A stretch of 64,000 bases of DNA from an uncultured Myxococcales bacterium (GTDB lineage Bacteria > Myxococcota_A > Polyangia > Polyangiales > Polyangiaceae): contig CALMUT010000228.1 in NCBI GenBank assembly GCA_937872925.1, positions 29,983 to 93,982 on the forward strand, given 5' to 3'. How positions within the stretch are numbered: the first letter of the stretch is position 1; the number at the start of each line of letters is the position of its first letter. A program made the position numbers and the translations under genes. The notes below the pieces were generated by a model. That model was not told where the DNA came from. It did no database searches and saw only the letters and a list, made by a program, of their open reading frames with translations. Below, piece by piece: positions 54,147 to 63,843 of the stretch.

Positions 54147-54173
54147 CGCGGACTTCCGGGTCCGCGCTTTTTT
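54147..54173 (+). terminator. Hairpin with T-run in the leader of the ABC operon (possible attenuator)
   Basis: CGCGGAC and GTCCGCG pair around a 6-base loop, followed by CTTTTTT. Coming after a promoter-like sequence and before the first gene, it may stop a fraction of transcripts early. Alternatively it ends a transcript entering from upstream. Confidence 0.55.
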
Positions 54174-54193
54174 GACTGCTTGAAAGGTGCACG

Positions 54194-54212
54194 CCGAAGA
54201 CTGCCTCTTCGG
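54194..54212 (+). other. Leader hairpin just upstream of the ABC ATPase Shine-Dalgarno sequence
   Basis: CCGAAGA and TCTTCGG form a perfect 7-bp stem with loop CTGCC, 4 bases before the GAGGAG sequence at 54217-54222. It could affect translation initiation. Confidence 0.5.
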
Positions 54213-55188
54213 TCTTGAGGAGTTTCGATGGGAACCGATGTGATGATTGCCGCCAGCGGCCTGAGCAAACGCTTCGGGACGGTGCGCGCGCTGGACAAGG
54301 TCAGCTTCGAGGTCAAAAAGGGAGAGGTCGTGGGGTTTCTGGGGCCGAACGGCGCCGGCAAGTCGACCACCATGCGGATCCTGACCTGCTTCATCTCGCC
54401 TTCGGCGGGCACGGCCAACGTCAAAGGCTTCGACGTATTCGAACAACCCTTGGCTGTGCGCGAGTCGATTGGCTACTTGCCGCAGCGTGCGCCGCTATAC
54501 ATGGACATGAACGTTTACGAGTACCTGCGCTTCACAGCGACGGTACGCGGCCTGGACGATTCCACCTTCAAGAAGCGCCTCAAAAAAGTCGTAGAGGTCT
54601 GTGGTCTGGCGCAATCTCTAGGCAAGGACATCGGCACGCTGTCCCACGGCTTTCGCCAGCGCGTTGGTCTTGGGCAGGCGCTGATTCACGACCCGCCGAT
54701 CCTGATCTTGGACGAACCCACGAGCGACCTGGATCCGAACGAGAAGGCGGAGGTCATTCGCTATATCAAGGAGATCGGCAAAGACCGCACCATCCTGCTG
54801 TCGACCCACAACCTTGCCGAAGTCGAAGAAGCCTGCGCGCGCGCGATCATCGTGAGCAAGGGACGCATCGTGGCGGACGGCCAGCTGGACGACATCCGCG
54901 CCCGCACGGGCGCCGTGCGCTACATCGTCACGATCGACGAGAAGAAGACCCTCAAGAACGGGGGCGCGCCATCGGTTGCAGAAGCAGAAGAGGCGCTGCG
55001 TGCCATCGAAGGCGGACGCAGCATTCGCGAATTGCCGACGGACGAAACGGCGCACAAATTCGAAATCTCAAGCGACAAGGACGCCGATCTGCGCCGCGAA
55101 CTCTACGCGCTGATGGTCAACAAGGGTTGGATCTTGCTTGAGCTCCGCAGGGAGGCGCAGAGTTTGGACGCCGTGTTCAGAGACCTGA

Positions 55189-55371
<183 letters not shown>

Positions 55372-55374
55372 GCC

Positions 55375-56109
55375 ATGTCACCCATGCTGACCATTGCGCG
55401 TCGGGAGTTCCGCTCCTACTTTGACTCGCCGCTAGCGTACGTAGTCATCTGCCTGAGCTTTCTAGCGATGGGCCTGATGTTCTTCATGTACCGCGGCGGA
55501 TTCTGGCAGGCCGACAAGGCAAGCCTTCAGACCATGTTCGAGTACGCGCCCTTTGGCCTCTCCGCGCTGGTCGTGCCCGTCGTGACCATGCGCCTTCTGG
55601 CGGAAGAGCGCCGCAGCGGCACCCTTGAGATGCTGATCACCCTGCCGGTCCGCGACAGCGACGTCATCTTGGGCAAGTACCTGGGTGCCCTCGGCCTAGT
55701 GCTGGTGCTGGTGCTTTCAACGTTGATCTACCCCATCGCGATGTTCCGCTTCCCGTGGCACCTAGGTCCCCTCGACATGGGTCCGATCCTGTCTGGGTAT
55801 TTGGGTTTGGTGCTGTTTGCGGCATCGGCCACGGCGATTGGGCTCTTGGTCAGTTCCTTGACCGAGAGTCAGTCCATTGCGTTCTTCATCACCTTCTTCT
55901 TGCTCGTGGCGCTGTGGCTCATGGGGTACGCCGCGGACGGCGCTCAAGGCCTCCTAGGAACGGTGCTGACCTACGTTAGCTTCCAAAAGCACTTCGAGGG
56001 CTTTTCGCGAGGGCTGATTGATACGCGGGACGTGGTCTTCTTTTTGAGTGTCACCGTGGTGGCGTTGGTAATTGCTTTCCGGGCGCTGGAACGGCGCAAG
56101 TGGGCGTGA
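55375..56109 (+). CDS. ABC-2 type permease (GldF-like)
   Basis: 244 aa with six membrane helices. It opens IARREFRSYFDSPLAYVVICL, has the segment RLLAEERRSGTLEMLITLPVRDSDVILGKYLG that is shared by NosY/GldF-type permeases, and ends with a short basic tail. It pairs with the ATPase just upstream. The substrate is unknown; the wider operon (GldG-like and DUF4340) is typical of gliding-type or polymer-export ABC systems. Confidence 0.88.
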   Translation: MSPMLTIARREFRSYFDSPLAYVVICLSFLAMGLMFFMYRGGFWQADKASLQTMFEYAPFGLSALVVPVVTMRLLAEERRSGTLEMLITLPVRDSDVILGKYLGALGLVLVLVLSTLIYPIAMFRFPWHLGPLDMGPILSGYLGLVLFAASATAIGLLVSSLTESQSIAFFITFFLLVALWLMGYAADGAQGLLGTVLTYVSFQKHFEGFSRGLIDTRDVVFFLSVTVVALVIAFRALERRKWA

Positions 56110-56112
56110 GTC

Positions 56113-57954
56113 ATGGCAACTGAAGATCGAAAACGTAAAGCTGCCACCCAAACCGGGTTCTACCTGCTGGTGATCGCCGGCATCGCCATCATGGCGAACG
56201 TGATCGCCTTTGGCTGGTACGGACGTGTCGACGTCACCAAAGCAGAGCGCTTCACTCTTTCCAAAGGTAGCGCGCGCCTGGTGGAGAACCTCAACTCTCC
56301 CATCGAGGTGGAAGCCTATGTGACCAAGGGGCTCGCGCAGCTCGACACCTTCGTGCGGGACCTCACGGACCTGATGAAGGAGTACGAACGAGCAGGCAAG
56401 GGCAAGTTCAAGTTCACGTTGATCGAGGCAAAGTCCGACGAAGAGCGTGAGCAAGCCAAGGAAGCCGGGCTACAGGAGATGGCCTTCGGCGAAACCAGCG
56501 CCACCGGTGATGATCAAGCGTCCATCGCCCAAGGCTACATGGGCCTCGTGCTGAAGTACGGCAGTGAAAAGGGCGTCATCCCCCAGCTGGCGCCGAACCG
56601 GGCCGAAGGCTTGGAGTTTTGGATCACTAACAAGATCCGCGAAGTCCGCGACAAGAGTGAAAACATCAAGCACCGCGTCGGTGTGATCACCGGCAAAGAC
56701 GAGCTCAAGCTCTCCGACGGCAACCTAGTGCCCAAGCAGGGCAAGGGCGGCGCGCCGAGTATTCAGAGCATCCTGGAGCAGGCGTTTCCCTTCTATAAGA
56801 TCGAGGAAGTCGATCTCAAGGATGGTGCAGAGACCATCGACAAGGAGCTCGACGGGCTGATCATCACCCAGCCTCGCAAGGACTACACGGACAAGGAACT
56901 GCGCCGCGTCGATGAGTTCATGATGCGCGGCAACAAGTCCCTGGTGGTGTGGGCGTCGGCGGTGACCTTTAAGCCCCAGGACCCAGCCATGAGCGCGACG
57001 CTCTCTTGGCACGGACTGGACAAACTCCTCAAGGGCTACGGTCTGGACGTGAAGAAGAACGCCGTCATGGACTACGGCGCGCAGTTCCGTCTGCCCATCA
57101 TGACCCAAATGGGCGGCGTGTCCTCCATTCGCCACCCGGGCATCGCCCACGTGGTCAACGACCCCCGCTTCGAAGAAGACGAAAAGCTGATCGACACCAG
57201 CTTTGCCGGGTTCTTCCGCATGGATGAGATTGCGTTTCCGTTCCCATCCAGCATCGAACTACTCAAAGACCAGCAAGGCGAAGACGTGAAGATCTATGCG
57301 GTCGCACGCTCCACGCCCGCGGCCGGCGTCATCGAAGGCGAAAACGTCGATATGAAGATGCAGGCGGAGTGGCAGCCCAAGCCGCCCTACGGCCAGCACA
57401 TCATTGCGGCGGTTTCCGAGGGCAAGCTGAAGGCCGCCCTCGGCACCGGTGACGACGTCACCGTGCCGGCGCAAGCGCCCGAAGCGTCCCGCGTCCTAGT
57501 GGTCGCCTCCAGCCTCTTCGTAACGAACCCCTTCGCCTATGCCGGCAATGGTCCGGACCTGGGCGGACAGTTCGCGATGATGGGCAACGTTGGCGGAGAT
57601 CAGCAGCTGCAGATGATCGCGCAGCCCTACGCCCAGCGCTACCTCACCAACACCATCTTGAGCGTCAAGAACACCCTAGATTGGATGAGCGGCGACGCGG
57701 ACCTCTTGGCCGCCAGCGCAAAGATCATCGGCGATCCGAACTTGACCTACTCCAGCATTTCCAAACCGGCGATCAGCGCAGAAGACGACGAAGCGGCGAT
57801 CCGCAAGAAAGACGAAGAGTATCGGCAGAAGCGCAAGGACCTGCAGAAGCAAGTGCAATGGTCCCTGACGCTCGGAATGCCCCTGCTATTCGGATTGTTT
57901 GGCTTCGGTCGCTGGCGCTATCGGCAAAATAAGAAGCTCTCCCACAAGGTGTGA
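56113..57954 (+). CDS. GldG-like auxiliary protein of the ABC system
   Basis: 613 aa. One N-terminal membrane helix (GFYLLVIAGIAIMANVIAFGW) is followed by the segment RVDVTKAERFTLSKGSARLVENL and a large periplasmic domain of the ABC-transport-auxiliary/DUF-type fold (KHRVGVITG, LDGLIITQPRKDYTDKE, HPGIAHVVNDPRF). A second helix close to the C-terminus (WSLTLGMPLLFGLFGFGRW) precedes a basic end. This is the GldG topology. It starts 3 bases after the permease stop. Confidence 0.85.
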   Translation: MATEDRKRKAATQTGFYLLVIAGIAIMANVIAFGWYGRVDVTKAERFTLSKGSARLVENLNSPIEVEAYVTKGLAQLDTFVRDLTDLMKEYERAGKGKFKFTLIEAKSDEEREQAKEAGLQEMAFGETSATGDDQASIAQGYMGLVLKYGSEKGVIPQLAPNRAEGLEFWITNKIREVRDKSENIKHRVGVITGKDELKLSDGNLVPKQGKGGAPSIQSILEQAFPFYKIEEVDLKDGAETIDKELDGLIITQPRKDYTDKELRRVDEFMMRGNKSLVVWASAVTFKPQDPAMSATLSWHGLDKLLKGYGLDVKKNAVMDYGAQFRLPIMTQMGGVSSIRHPGIAHVVNDPRFEEDEKLIDTSFAGFFRMDEIAFPFPSSIELLKDQQGEDVKIYAVARSTPAAGVIEGENVDMKMQAEWQPKPPYGQHIIAAVSEGKLKAALGTGDDVTVPAQAPEASRVLVVASSLFVTNPFAYAGNGPDLGGQFAMMGNVGGDQQLQMIAQPYAQRYLTNTILSVKNTLDWMSGDADLLAASAKIIGDPNLTYSSISKPAISAEDDEAAIRKKDEEYRQKRKDLQKQVQWSLTLGMPLLFGLFGFGRWRYRQNKKLSHKV

Positions 57955-59054
57955 TCATGGCCGTTCCCATGGATAAGAAGTTGGGTATCGCCGTCGCCGT
58001 GCTCGCGGGCCTCGGCGGCGTGTATTACATGCAGACCAAGAAGAAGGCGGAGGAGCAGAAGAGCTACACCGCCGAGTCGCGCAGCGCGGAACTACCGAAG
58101 CTGGGCGTCACCGAAGAGCAGACCAAGAGCATCGACAAGATCACGATCAAACAGGCACCCCAGGACGGCGGCGCCGGAACAGACGTGACCTTGGAAAAGA
58201 AGGGCGACAAGTGGTCGGTGACCGCCCCGGTGCAGGCCGCGGCCAACGACACCAACGTGAAGTCCCTGCTCGACAATCTGAAGACCCTGGAGATCAAGGA
58301 ATCCATCGATCCAGGCAAAGACGCCTACGAGAAGTTCGAGGTCACCGACAAAGCGGCGCTGCACGTGGTGTTCTCGAAAGGCTCAGAAGCCGTCGCGGAC
58401 TTGTACTTTGGCCAAAGTGGCTCCCGGGGGCAGATGACCCGCATCGCGGGACGGGACGGCGTATACGCAGTGAAAGGCTACTCCAGCTACCTCTACGCGC
58501 GTGAAGTCAAAGACTGGCGCGACCGCGCCATCTTCAAATTCGAGGAAGACAAGGTCAAATCCGTCGAAATCACCAACGAGCACGGGCATCTGGCGTTTGC
58601 AAAAGATGGTGAGAAGTGGACGGCTAAGTTCAAGAAGGCCAAGGCACCGATGGCGACGGCCCTGGCCAAGTTCGAAGAGTCCAAGCTGAAAGACGCCATC
58701 CGCGCCTACAAGGGCCTGAACGCCGACAACTTCGCTGACGGCAAAAGCTTAGCGGACGTGGGCCTAGAGACGCCGGCTGCAACCATCGTCTTCGAGCTGT
58801 CTGACGGCGCCAAGCGCACCTTGCACATTGGAGCAACGGCCGAGGGCACGGCGCGCTGGGCCAAGACCGATGGCCAAGAAGAAATCCTGAGCGTCGGTTC
58901 CTGGGCCGCTGACTGGGCCCTCGCCGGCGCAGACAAGTTCCAGAAGTCGGACAAAGACGGTGGCGCGGACGAAAAGCCGCCCGGCGGTCCGCCAGGTGGC
59001 ATGCAGCTGCCTCCGGGCATGCAGCTACCTCCGGGCATGGCGGGCGGACACTAA
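57951..59054 (+). CDS. DUF4340-domain protein, last gene of the Gld-like operon
   Basis: 367 aa from GTG 57951, overlapping the GldG-like stop as GTGA; the ATG at 57957 is also possible. A single N-terminal anchor (LGIAVAVLAGLGGVYYM) precedes two DUF4340-like beta-rich repeats (KITIKQAP...VTLEKKGDKWSVTAPV, VKSVEITNEHGHLAFAKDGEKWTAKF). The C-terminus is Gly/Pro/Met-rich (PPGGMQLPPGMQLPPGM), with a small exact repeat. DUF4340 proteins commonly accompany GldG-type operons. The stop overlaps the convergent MYXO-CTERM gene stop. Confidence 0.85.
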   Translation: MIMAVPMDKKLGIAVAVLAGLGGVYYMQTKKKAEEQKSYTAESRSAELPKLGVTEEQTKSIDKITIKQAPQDGGAGTDVTLEKKGDKWSVTAPVQAAANDTNVKSLLDNLKTLEIKESIDPGKDAYEKFEVTDKAALHVVFSKGSEAVADLYFGQSGSRGQMTRIAGRDGVYAVKGYSSYLYAREVKDWRDRAIFKFEEDKVKSVEITNEHGHLAFAKDGEKWTAKFKKAKAPMATALAKFEESKLKDAIRAYKGLNADNFADGKSLADVGLETPAATIVFELSDGAKRTLHIGATAEGTARWAKTDGQEEILSVGSWAADWALAGADKFQKSDKDGGADEKPPGGPPGGMQLPPGMQLPPGMAGGH

Positions 59055-60418
59055 GCGCGAAGGCTACGGCGGCGTAGGAGCCACAGCGCCCCTGCACCGA
59101 AGATCCAGGCGGCAGGCGCGGAAGGCGTTGCTGGATGCGCCGGCGCAACCACCGAGCAACCTGAATCGTCGCCGCCCGTTGGATCCCGGGGCAAGGCGCA
59201 TAGTGCGTTTTCGTTGCAAACGTACGGCGCCGCGCAGTCCGTGGCCGTGTCTGCGCAGGACGAAAGGCAGCCGCCCGCTTTGCAGCGGAAGCCGTTGCAA
59301 GAGGTCACTCCCTCCACGCCGACAACGGAGGTTTCGTCGGCGTCGCAGATATTTTGCTTGAGCGCGTTGCACTTGCCTCCCTCACAGAAGTAGCCGTCCA
59401 CGCACTCGACGGAGTTCTCGCAGGAGTCCTGGCAGGCGCTCGGGCTTTTGCAGCTCTTGTAGGGCGCGCAGCTGACTTCTTTCACTACGTCGCAGCTTCC
59501 CAGGCCGTTGCACGCCGAACCGGAGATCAGGCCGTCCTGACACTGGGTGGCGCCGCAAGACACCTTGGCGGGCATTGTGCGACAGGCGTAGTTACCGTCG
59601 CACTGTCCGTCGGTGCCACAAGGCGGAGCCGCCTCGCATTCGTCCTCTGGGTCCTTCCCAATCTTGATGGGGCCGCAAACGCCGTTTTCCAATCCTGTGT
59701 GGACCCCCAAACAGCTACCGCAGATCTTGTCACAGTCAGAGTCACAGCAGACGCCGTCTGCGCACGATCCAGATTCGCACTGCACCCCCTCCGTGCAGGG
59801 TTTGCCGTTCTCAAGGGCGGGTTTGCACGCCTTGTTGGTACACACCTTGGTCGCGCATTGGTCTGGCGTGCTGCACTGGGTCGTGCAACCCCCTAAAGGC
59901 GTACACACACCCGGGGCACAATTCGTCGTGGCGATGATGCAGGCGCCCGCGCCATCGCATTCGTTCTGTGTGAAGGTATTGGCCTGCGGTGAGCAGACCG
60001 GCTTCGCCGTACCGCATGTCTTACCTGCGGGTTTCGCTTTGCGGCATTCGCCGGTGCCGTCGCAGGTGCCGTCGGCGCCGCAGTCGTTGAGGTCGTCGGG
60101 CACGCAGTACGCAGGGGACGACGGCTTAGACCCGTCTTTGCGAGGACCGCAGGTGCCGTCGCCGCCGCCGCTCGCCTTGCTGCCCGCGCGACAGGAGTGA
60201 CAGGGGTTATCACACGGTGTGTTGCAGCACGTTCCTTCCACGCAGTACCTGCCGAACTTCGAAAACGAACAGTCTCCGTCGAACTTGCAGGCCTGCACCA
60301 ACACCACTTCCGTGGCAGTCTGCTCGGCAGGCTCGGGCAGATCACCGGGACCGCCGCACGCAACTGCGAGGAGCAGCGCCGTGCCCGAAACCAAGATCGC
60401 GCGCAGTGGGTCCGCCAT
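59051..60418 (-). CDS. Cysteine-rich lipoprotein with a MYXO-CTERM-like tail
   Basis: 455 aa. The N-terminus is a lipoprotein signal (VSGTALLLAVAC). About fifty cysteines follow in EGF/tenascin-like groups (for example CNTPCDNPCHSC, CDSDCDKICGSC), with Asp/Gly-rich loops. The C-terminus is a GC followed by a hydrophobic helix and RRRSLRA, the plan of MYXO-CTERM sorting tails cleaved by a myxosortase in myxobacteria. So both ends carry possible membrane or lipid attachments. Probably surface displayed; function unknown. Confidence 0.82.
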   Translation of the reverse strand: MADPLRAILVSGTALLLAVACGGPGDLPEPAEQTATEVVLVQACKFDGDCSFSKFGRYCVEGTCCNTPCDNPCHSCRAGSKASGGGDGTCGPRKDGSKPSSPAYCVPDDLNDCGADGTCDGTGECRKAKPAGKTCGTAKPVCSPQANTFTQNECDGAGACIIATTNCAPGVCTPLGGCTTQCSTPDQCATKVCTNKACKPALENGKPCTEGVQCESGSCADGVCCDSDCDKICGSCLGVHTGLENGVCGPIKIGKDPEDECEAAPPCGTDGQCDGNYACRTMPAKVSCGATQCQDGLISGSACNGLGSCDVVKEVSCAPYKSCKSPSACQDSCENSVECVDGYFCEGGKCNALKQNICDADETSVVGVEGVTSCNGFRCKAGGCLSSCADTATDCAAPYVCNENALCALPRDPTGGDDSGCSVVAPAHPATPSAPAAWIFGAGALWLLRRRSLRA

Positions 60419-60503
60419 TCAACCAAAAGTATAGGGCTTTTGTGCGGCCCGATACAGGGCGCACGCGGCGCCAATTTCCCATGGTAAAAGCGCCGGGTCA
60501 GCC

Positions 60504-62990
60504 ATGCGCGTTTCACTCTCTTGGATCAAAGAACTGCTCCCGGGCCTCGTCGCCACCCACACGGAAATTGCCGAGCGCCTGACGCAGGCTGGCCTGGAGG
60601 TGGAGGCGGTGATCGAAATCGGTGCGGGGGCCGAACCCGCGCGAATCGCCGAGGTTAAGCAGGTCCAAGGGCATCCCAAGCGTTCCAATCTACAGCTCGT
60701 CATCGTGGATCCTGGCGGCGCTGAGCTCACCGTTGTTTGCGGCGCAAGCAACGTGCCACAGCCCGGCGGGCAGGTGGTGCTCGCACCTCTAGGCACAGTG
60801 CTGCCCGGTGTAGGTGAACTCACCGCTCGCGAGCTTGGCGGCGTGCTCAGTGAAGGCATGCTGCTATCAGAGGCGGAGCTGGGTCTTGCTGACGAATCCG
60901 ACGGCATCTTGGTTTTTGCACCGGGCCGGTTTGCGGCCGGGACGCCGCTATTCAACGCCCTGCCGGCTGCACGGGACACAGTACTGGAGTTGGGCGTCAC
61001 GCCGAATCGCCCCGACGCGCTTGGGCACGTCGGTGTGGCAAGAGAGCTCGCAGCTTTGCTGAGCTTGCCGTTCTCGCCGCCGCGGCCGCGCGCGCCAAAG
61101 GAACACGCCAAGGAGAAACTGGCGGACTTGGTGACGATCGACAACCAAGATCCGGAGCGCTGTCCCATCTACGGGGCAGGCGTGGTGCTCGGCGCGCAGG
61201 TCGGCCCCTCGCCAGAATGGCTACGTTGGCGTCTTTCGGTGTTGGGCGTGCGACCGATTTCCAACATCGTGGACATCACCAACCTACTGCTGTTGCAATT
61301 CGGTCAGCCATTGCACGCATTTGACCTTGACCGCGTTCGCGACTCCAAGATCATCGTACGACGGGCAACGCCAGCCGAAGCCTTCACAACCCTTGACGGA
61401 GAGAAGCACGTTCTGACCGATGACGACCTGGTCATCGCCGACGCCAACGCGGCAAGCGCCCTCGCCGGGGTGATGGGCGGCTTAGACAGTGAGATCAAAA
61501 GCGACACCCAGCGCGTCCTGATCGAATGCGCGTATTTCCAGCCGACGGGGATCCGGCGAAGCGCGCGGCGGCATGGGTTGTCGACTGAATCGAGCTTCCG
61601 CTTTGAGCGCGGCGTGGATCACGGTGCGGTCGCGTTGGTACTGGAGCATGCCAAGTCCCTCGTGGCCGAACTTGCCGGTGGGATCGTCGTGCCAGGGCAC
61701 ATCCTTGCAACCGGTGCGGCTATCGAGCTGCCGAAGGTTCGGCTGCGCCGACAGCGCATGAACGCACTGCTCGGCGTCGATGTGCCCTTCGATGAAGCCA
61801 CGGACTTGCTGGAGCGTCTCGGATTCCAGAAGCTCAGCGCGACAGCAGACTCAGCTGAATTCGCCGGCGCCAGCTGGAGACCCGACGTTTCTCGGGAGGT
61901 CGACTTGATCGAAGAAGTCGCCCGAGTCCGCGGCTTGGACCAGATCCCCACGCTGCTTCCTGCGGTGGCACCCCAGGAGCCACGCACGACGGGCAAACTG
62001 AATCGAACGGTTGGCGACATTGCGGCGAGCCTGGGGCTCTCTGAAGCCGTCACCTACACCTTCGTGTCTGACAAGGAGCTCGCAGCGGTGCGGGCGCCGA
62101 AGAGCGTGATCCGACTGCAGAACCCCCTGAGCGAAGACCGAAATGTGCTGCGCACGAGTCTGCTGCCAGGCCTGCTCGACGCCGCGGCCCGCGCACAGCG
62201 GCACGGCGAACGCGCGATCCGACTCTTCAACGTGGGCGCGCGTTTCCTGGCGCCGACTTCCGAAACCGGCGGGGCGGCGGCCATGGCTGCACGGCCGCGG
62301 GTGACTGCGGATCTGGCGGTGCTTCCCGAGGAGCGCCCCAGCTTCGCCGCCGTGCTGAGCGGTCCGCGTCCCAGCTACATGGGCAAACCACAGAACGTCG
62401 ACGTATGGGACGCCAAGGGCCTTTGCGTGGAGCTGCTGGGCCGACTTTGCGGGCGCGACGTGCGGGTCACGGGCGCCGCGGGTGCCGCGGAGGTGGCACA
62501 TTTGCACCCCCGAGGCGCGGGTCTCGTATTCGTTGGCGATTCACCGGTCGGACGATTCGGACCGTTGCATCCCGACATCAGTGACGCGCTCGATCTTTTG
62601 GGAGAGGTCTTGATCGTCGAAATCGATCTCGCGGCTGTGGAAGCACTGCCGCCACACGTTCCTCGATTCAAACCGATCCCACGTCTGCCAGCGGTGACTC
62701 GAGACTTGGCCATCGTCGTAAAAGAAGACGTGGCCGCGTCGGAGGTTGAGCGGGTGATCCGGCAGCATGCTGGAGATCTCTGTGAGACCGTGGAGCTCTT
62801 CGATCTATTCCGGGGCGGATCCATTCCGAGCGGACACCGGTCCCTGGCGTTTCACATCGTCTACCGCGATCCCCTAGCCGCGCAGAATAGCGACAAGGCG
62901 CGTACGTTGACGGATCGGGAAGTGGACCAGCGCCATGACAAAGTCGTCAAAGCGGCTCGCAGCGAGCTCGGCGCCGAACTGAGGACCTAG
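60504..62990 (+). CDS. pheT: Phenylalanyl-tRNA synthetase beta subunit
   Basis: 828 aa, the normal length. Domains in order are the N-terminal MRVSLSWIKELLPG strand, the EMAP-like tRNA-binding domain (about 40-150), B1/B3/B4, B5 (RRQRMNALLGVDVPFDEATDLLERLGF), the catalytic-like core, and the C-terminal FDX-ACB anticodon-binding domain (FKPIPRLPAVTRDLAIVV). It pairs with PheS to charge tRNA-Phe, but pheS is not in this window: upstream is the MYXO-CTERM gene, divergent with 85 bases between. Confidence 0.97.
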   Translation: MRVSLSWIKELLPGLVATHTEIAERLTQAGLEVEAVIEIGAGAEPARIAEVKQVQGHPKRSNLQLVIVDPGGAELTVVCGASNVPQPGGQVVLAPLGTVLPGVGELTARELGGVLSEGMLLSEAELGLADESDGILVFAPGRFAAGTPLFNALPAARDTVLELGVTPNRPDALGHVGVARELAALLSLPFSPPRPRAPKEHAKEKLADLVTIDNQDPERCPIYGAGVVLGAQVGPSPEWLRWRLSVLGVRPISNIVDITNLLLLQFGQPLHAFDLDRVRDSKIIVRRATPAEAFTTLDGEKHVLTDDDLVIADANAASALAGVMGGLDSEIKSDTQRVLIECAYFQPTGIRRSARRHGLSTESSFRFERGVDHGAVALVLEHAKSLVAELAGGIVVPGHILATGAAIELPKVRLRRQRMNALLGVDVPFDEATDLLERLGFQKLSATADSAEFAGASWRPDVSREVDLIEEVARVRGLDQIPTLLPAVAPQEPRTTGKLNRTVGDIAASLGLSEAVTYTFVSDKELAAVRAPKSVIRLQNPLSEDRNVLRTSLLPGLLDAAARAQRHGERAIRLFNVGARFLAPTSETGGAAAMAARPRVTADLAVLPEERPSFAAVLSGPRPSYMGKPQNVDVWDAKGLCVELLGRLCGRDVRVTGAAGAAEVAHLHPRGAGLVFVGDSPVGRFGPLHPDISDALDLLGEVLIVEIDLAAVEALPPHVPRFKPIPRLPAVTRDLAIVVKEDVAASEVERVIRQHAGDLCETVELFDLFRGGSIPSGHRSLAFHIVYRDPLAAQNSDKARTLTDREVDQRHDKVVKAARSELGAELRT

Positions 62991-63841
62991 TGCGAGAATC
63001 CGCCGCTGCTTGCCTGGTCCTCGTGGTCCTCGCCTGCGCTACGGCAAGCGGCGGGACGGCGCACGCGCAACCTAAAGCAAAGGCTGACAGCGACGAAGCG
63101 GGGAAGTCCTCCGACAAGTCGACGGATAGCAAAGAAGCCGAGGGGCTTCCCGAAGGCGATGACGACGTGACGGCAGATGCGCCGCTGCCCGATCCGAGGG
63201 CCGGCGAACAGTTTCCGGCCCCCGTCGAGTCTGTACCCGTGGTTCCCGCGCGCCGCTGGCTGTCCATCGGTCTCGATCTGAGCGCGCTTGTGCGGCCCTC
63301 CGGTCAGGACGACATCCGCTATCTGCCCGGCGTGTTCTGGGGCGGACACGCGCGTGCAGAGCTCACAAGTTTTTTGGGGTTGCGCGTCTATTTCACCCGG
63401 GGTGAGCACAGCGTGAGTCTGGACCCGGGGTCCCTGACGCCGGTCACGGCATCGCAGGGAAACGTCACGGTGAGCAGCATCGGGAGTCGCATCGAGCCAA
63501 CGCTGCAGATTGAGGACCGTGCTCGGCTGTTCCTAGGACTTGGCGTCGCATGGAGTCGCCTCGTCGCGCCCGAGCCCGAGACGGAGCCGCGCTGGCGCAG
63601 CTTCGAGCGCTCTGGCGTGTTTCTGGAGTGGACCGCGGCGGTCGGAGCTCTTTTCGACGTGATCGAGGATCGTGCGGGCGTGGTGCTCTCTGTGCATGGC
63701 GGCACGACCAGCAACGCCTCCGGCAGCGCCTTCGACACCACGCAGGCGATCGACCACAATGGACAACGCGCCCGAGTAGGCGGGTTGCCCATCAGTGAAA
63801 CGACCTTCGGGGTAACCGCAGGCGTCGAAGCCATCTTCTAG
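62990..63841 (+). CDS. Outer-membrane beta-barrel protein
   Basis: 283 aa from GTG 62990, sharing one base with the pheT stop. The signal peptide ends at GGTAHA or close by. A charged, Asp/Lys/Ser-rich linker reaches about residue 85, then amphipathic strands begin (WLSIGLDLSALVRP, GGHARAELTSFLGLRVYFTRG) and end FGVTAGVEAIF, with a terminal Phe as in outer-membrane barrels. I do not recognise a family; function unknown. Confidence 0.72.
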   Translation: MRESAAACLVLVVLACATASGGTAHAQPKAKADSDEAGKSSDKSTDSKEAEGLPEGDDDVTADAPLPDPRAGEQFPAPVESVPVVPARRWLSIGLDLSALVRPSGQDDIRYLPGVFWGGHARAELTSFLGLRVYFTRGEHSVSLDPGSLTPVTASQGNVTVSSIGSRIEPTLQIEDRARLFLGLGVAWSRLVAPEPETEPRWRSFERSGVFLEWTAAVGALFDVIEDRAGVVLSVHGGTTSNASGSAFDTTQAIDHNGQRARVGGLPISETTFGVTAGVEAIF

Positions 63842-63843
63842 TC

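Larger units (their letters stand above)
53685..54227. other. 543-base intergenic region before the Gld-like ABC operon
   Basis: No convincing gene is present; a 36-codon ORF from 53836 has a misplaced Shine-Dalgarno sequence and no recognisable product. The region ends with a promoter-like pair at 54103-54130, a GC-rich hairpin with a T-run at 54147-54173, and a second hairpin at 54194-54212, each described separately. Confidence 0.5.
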
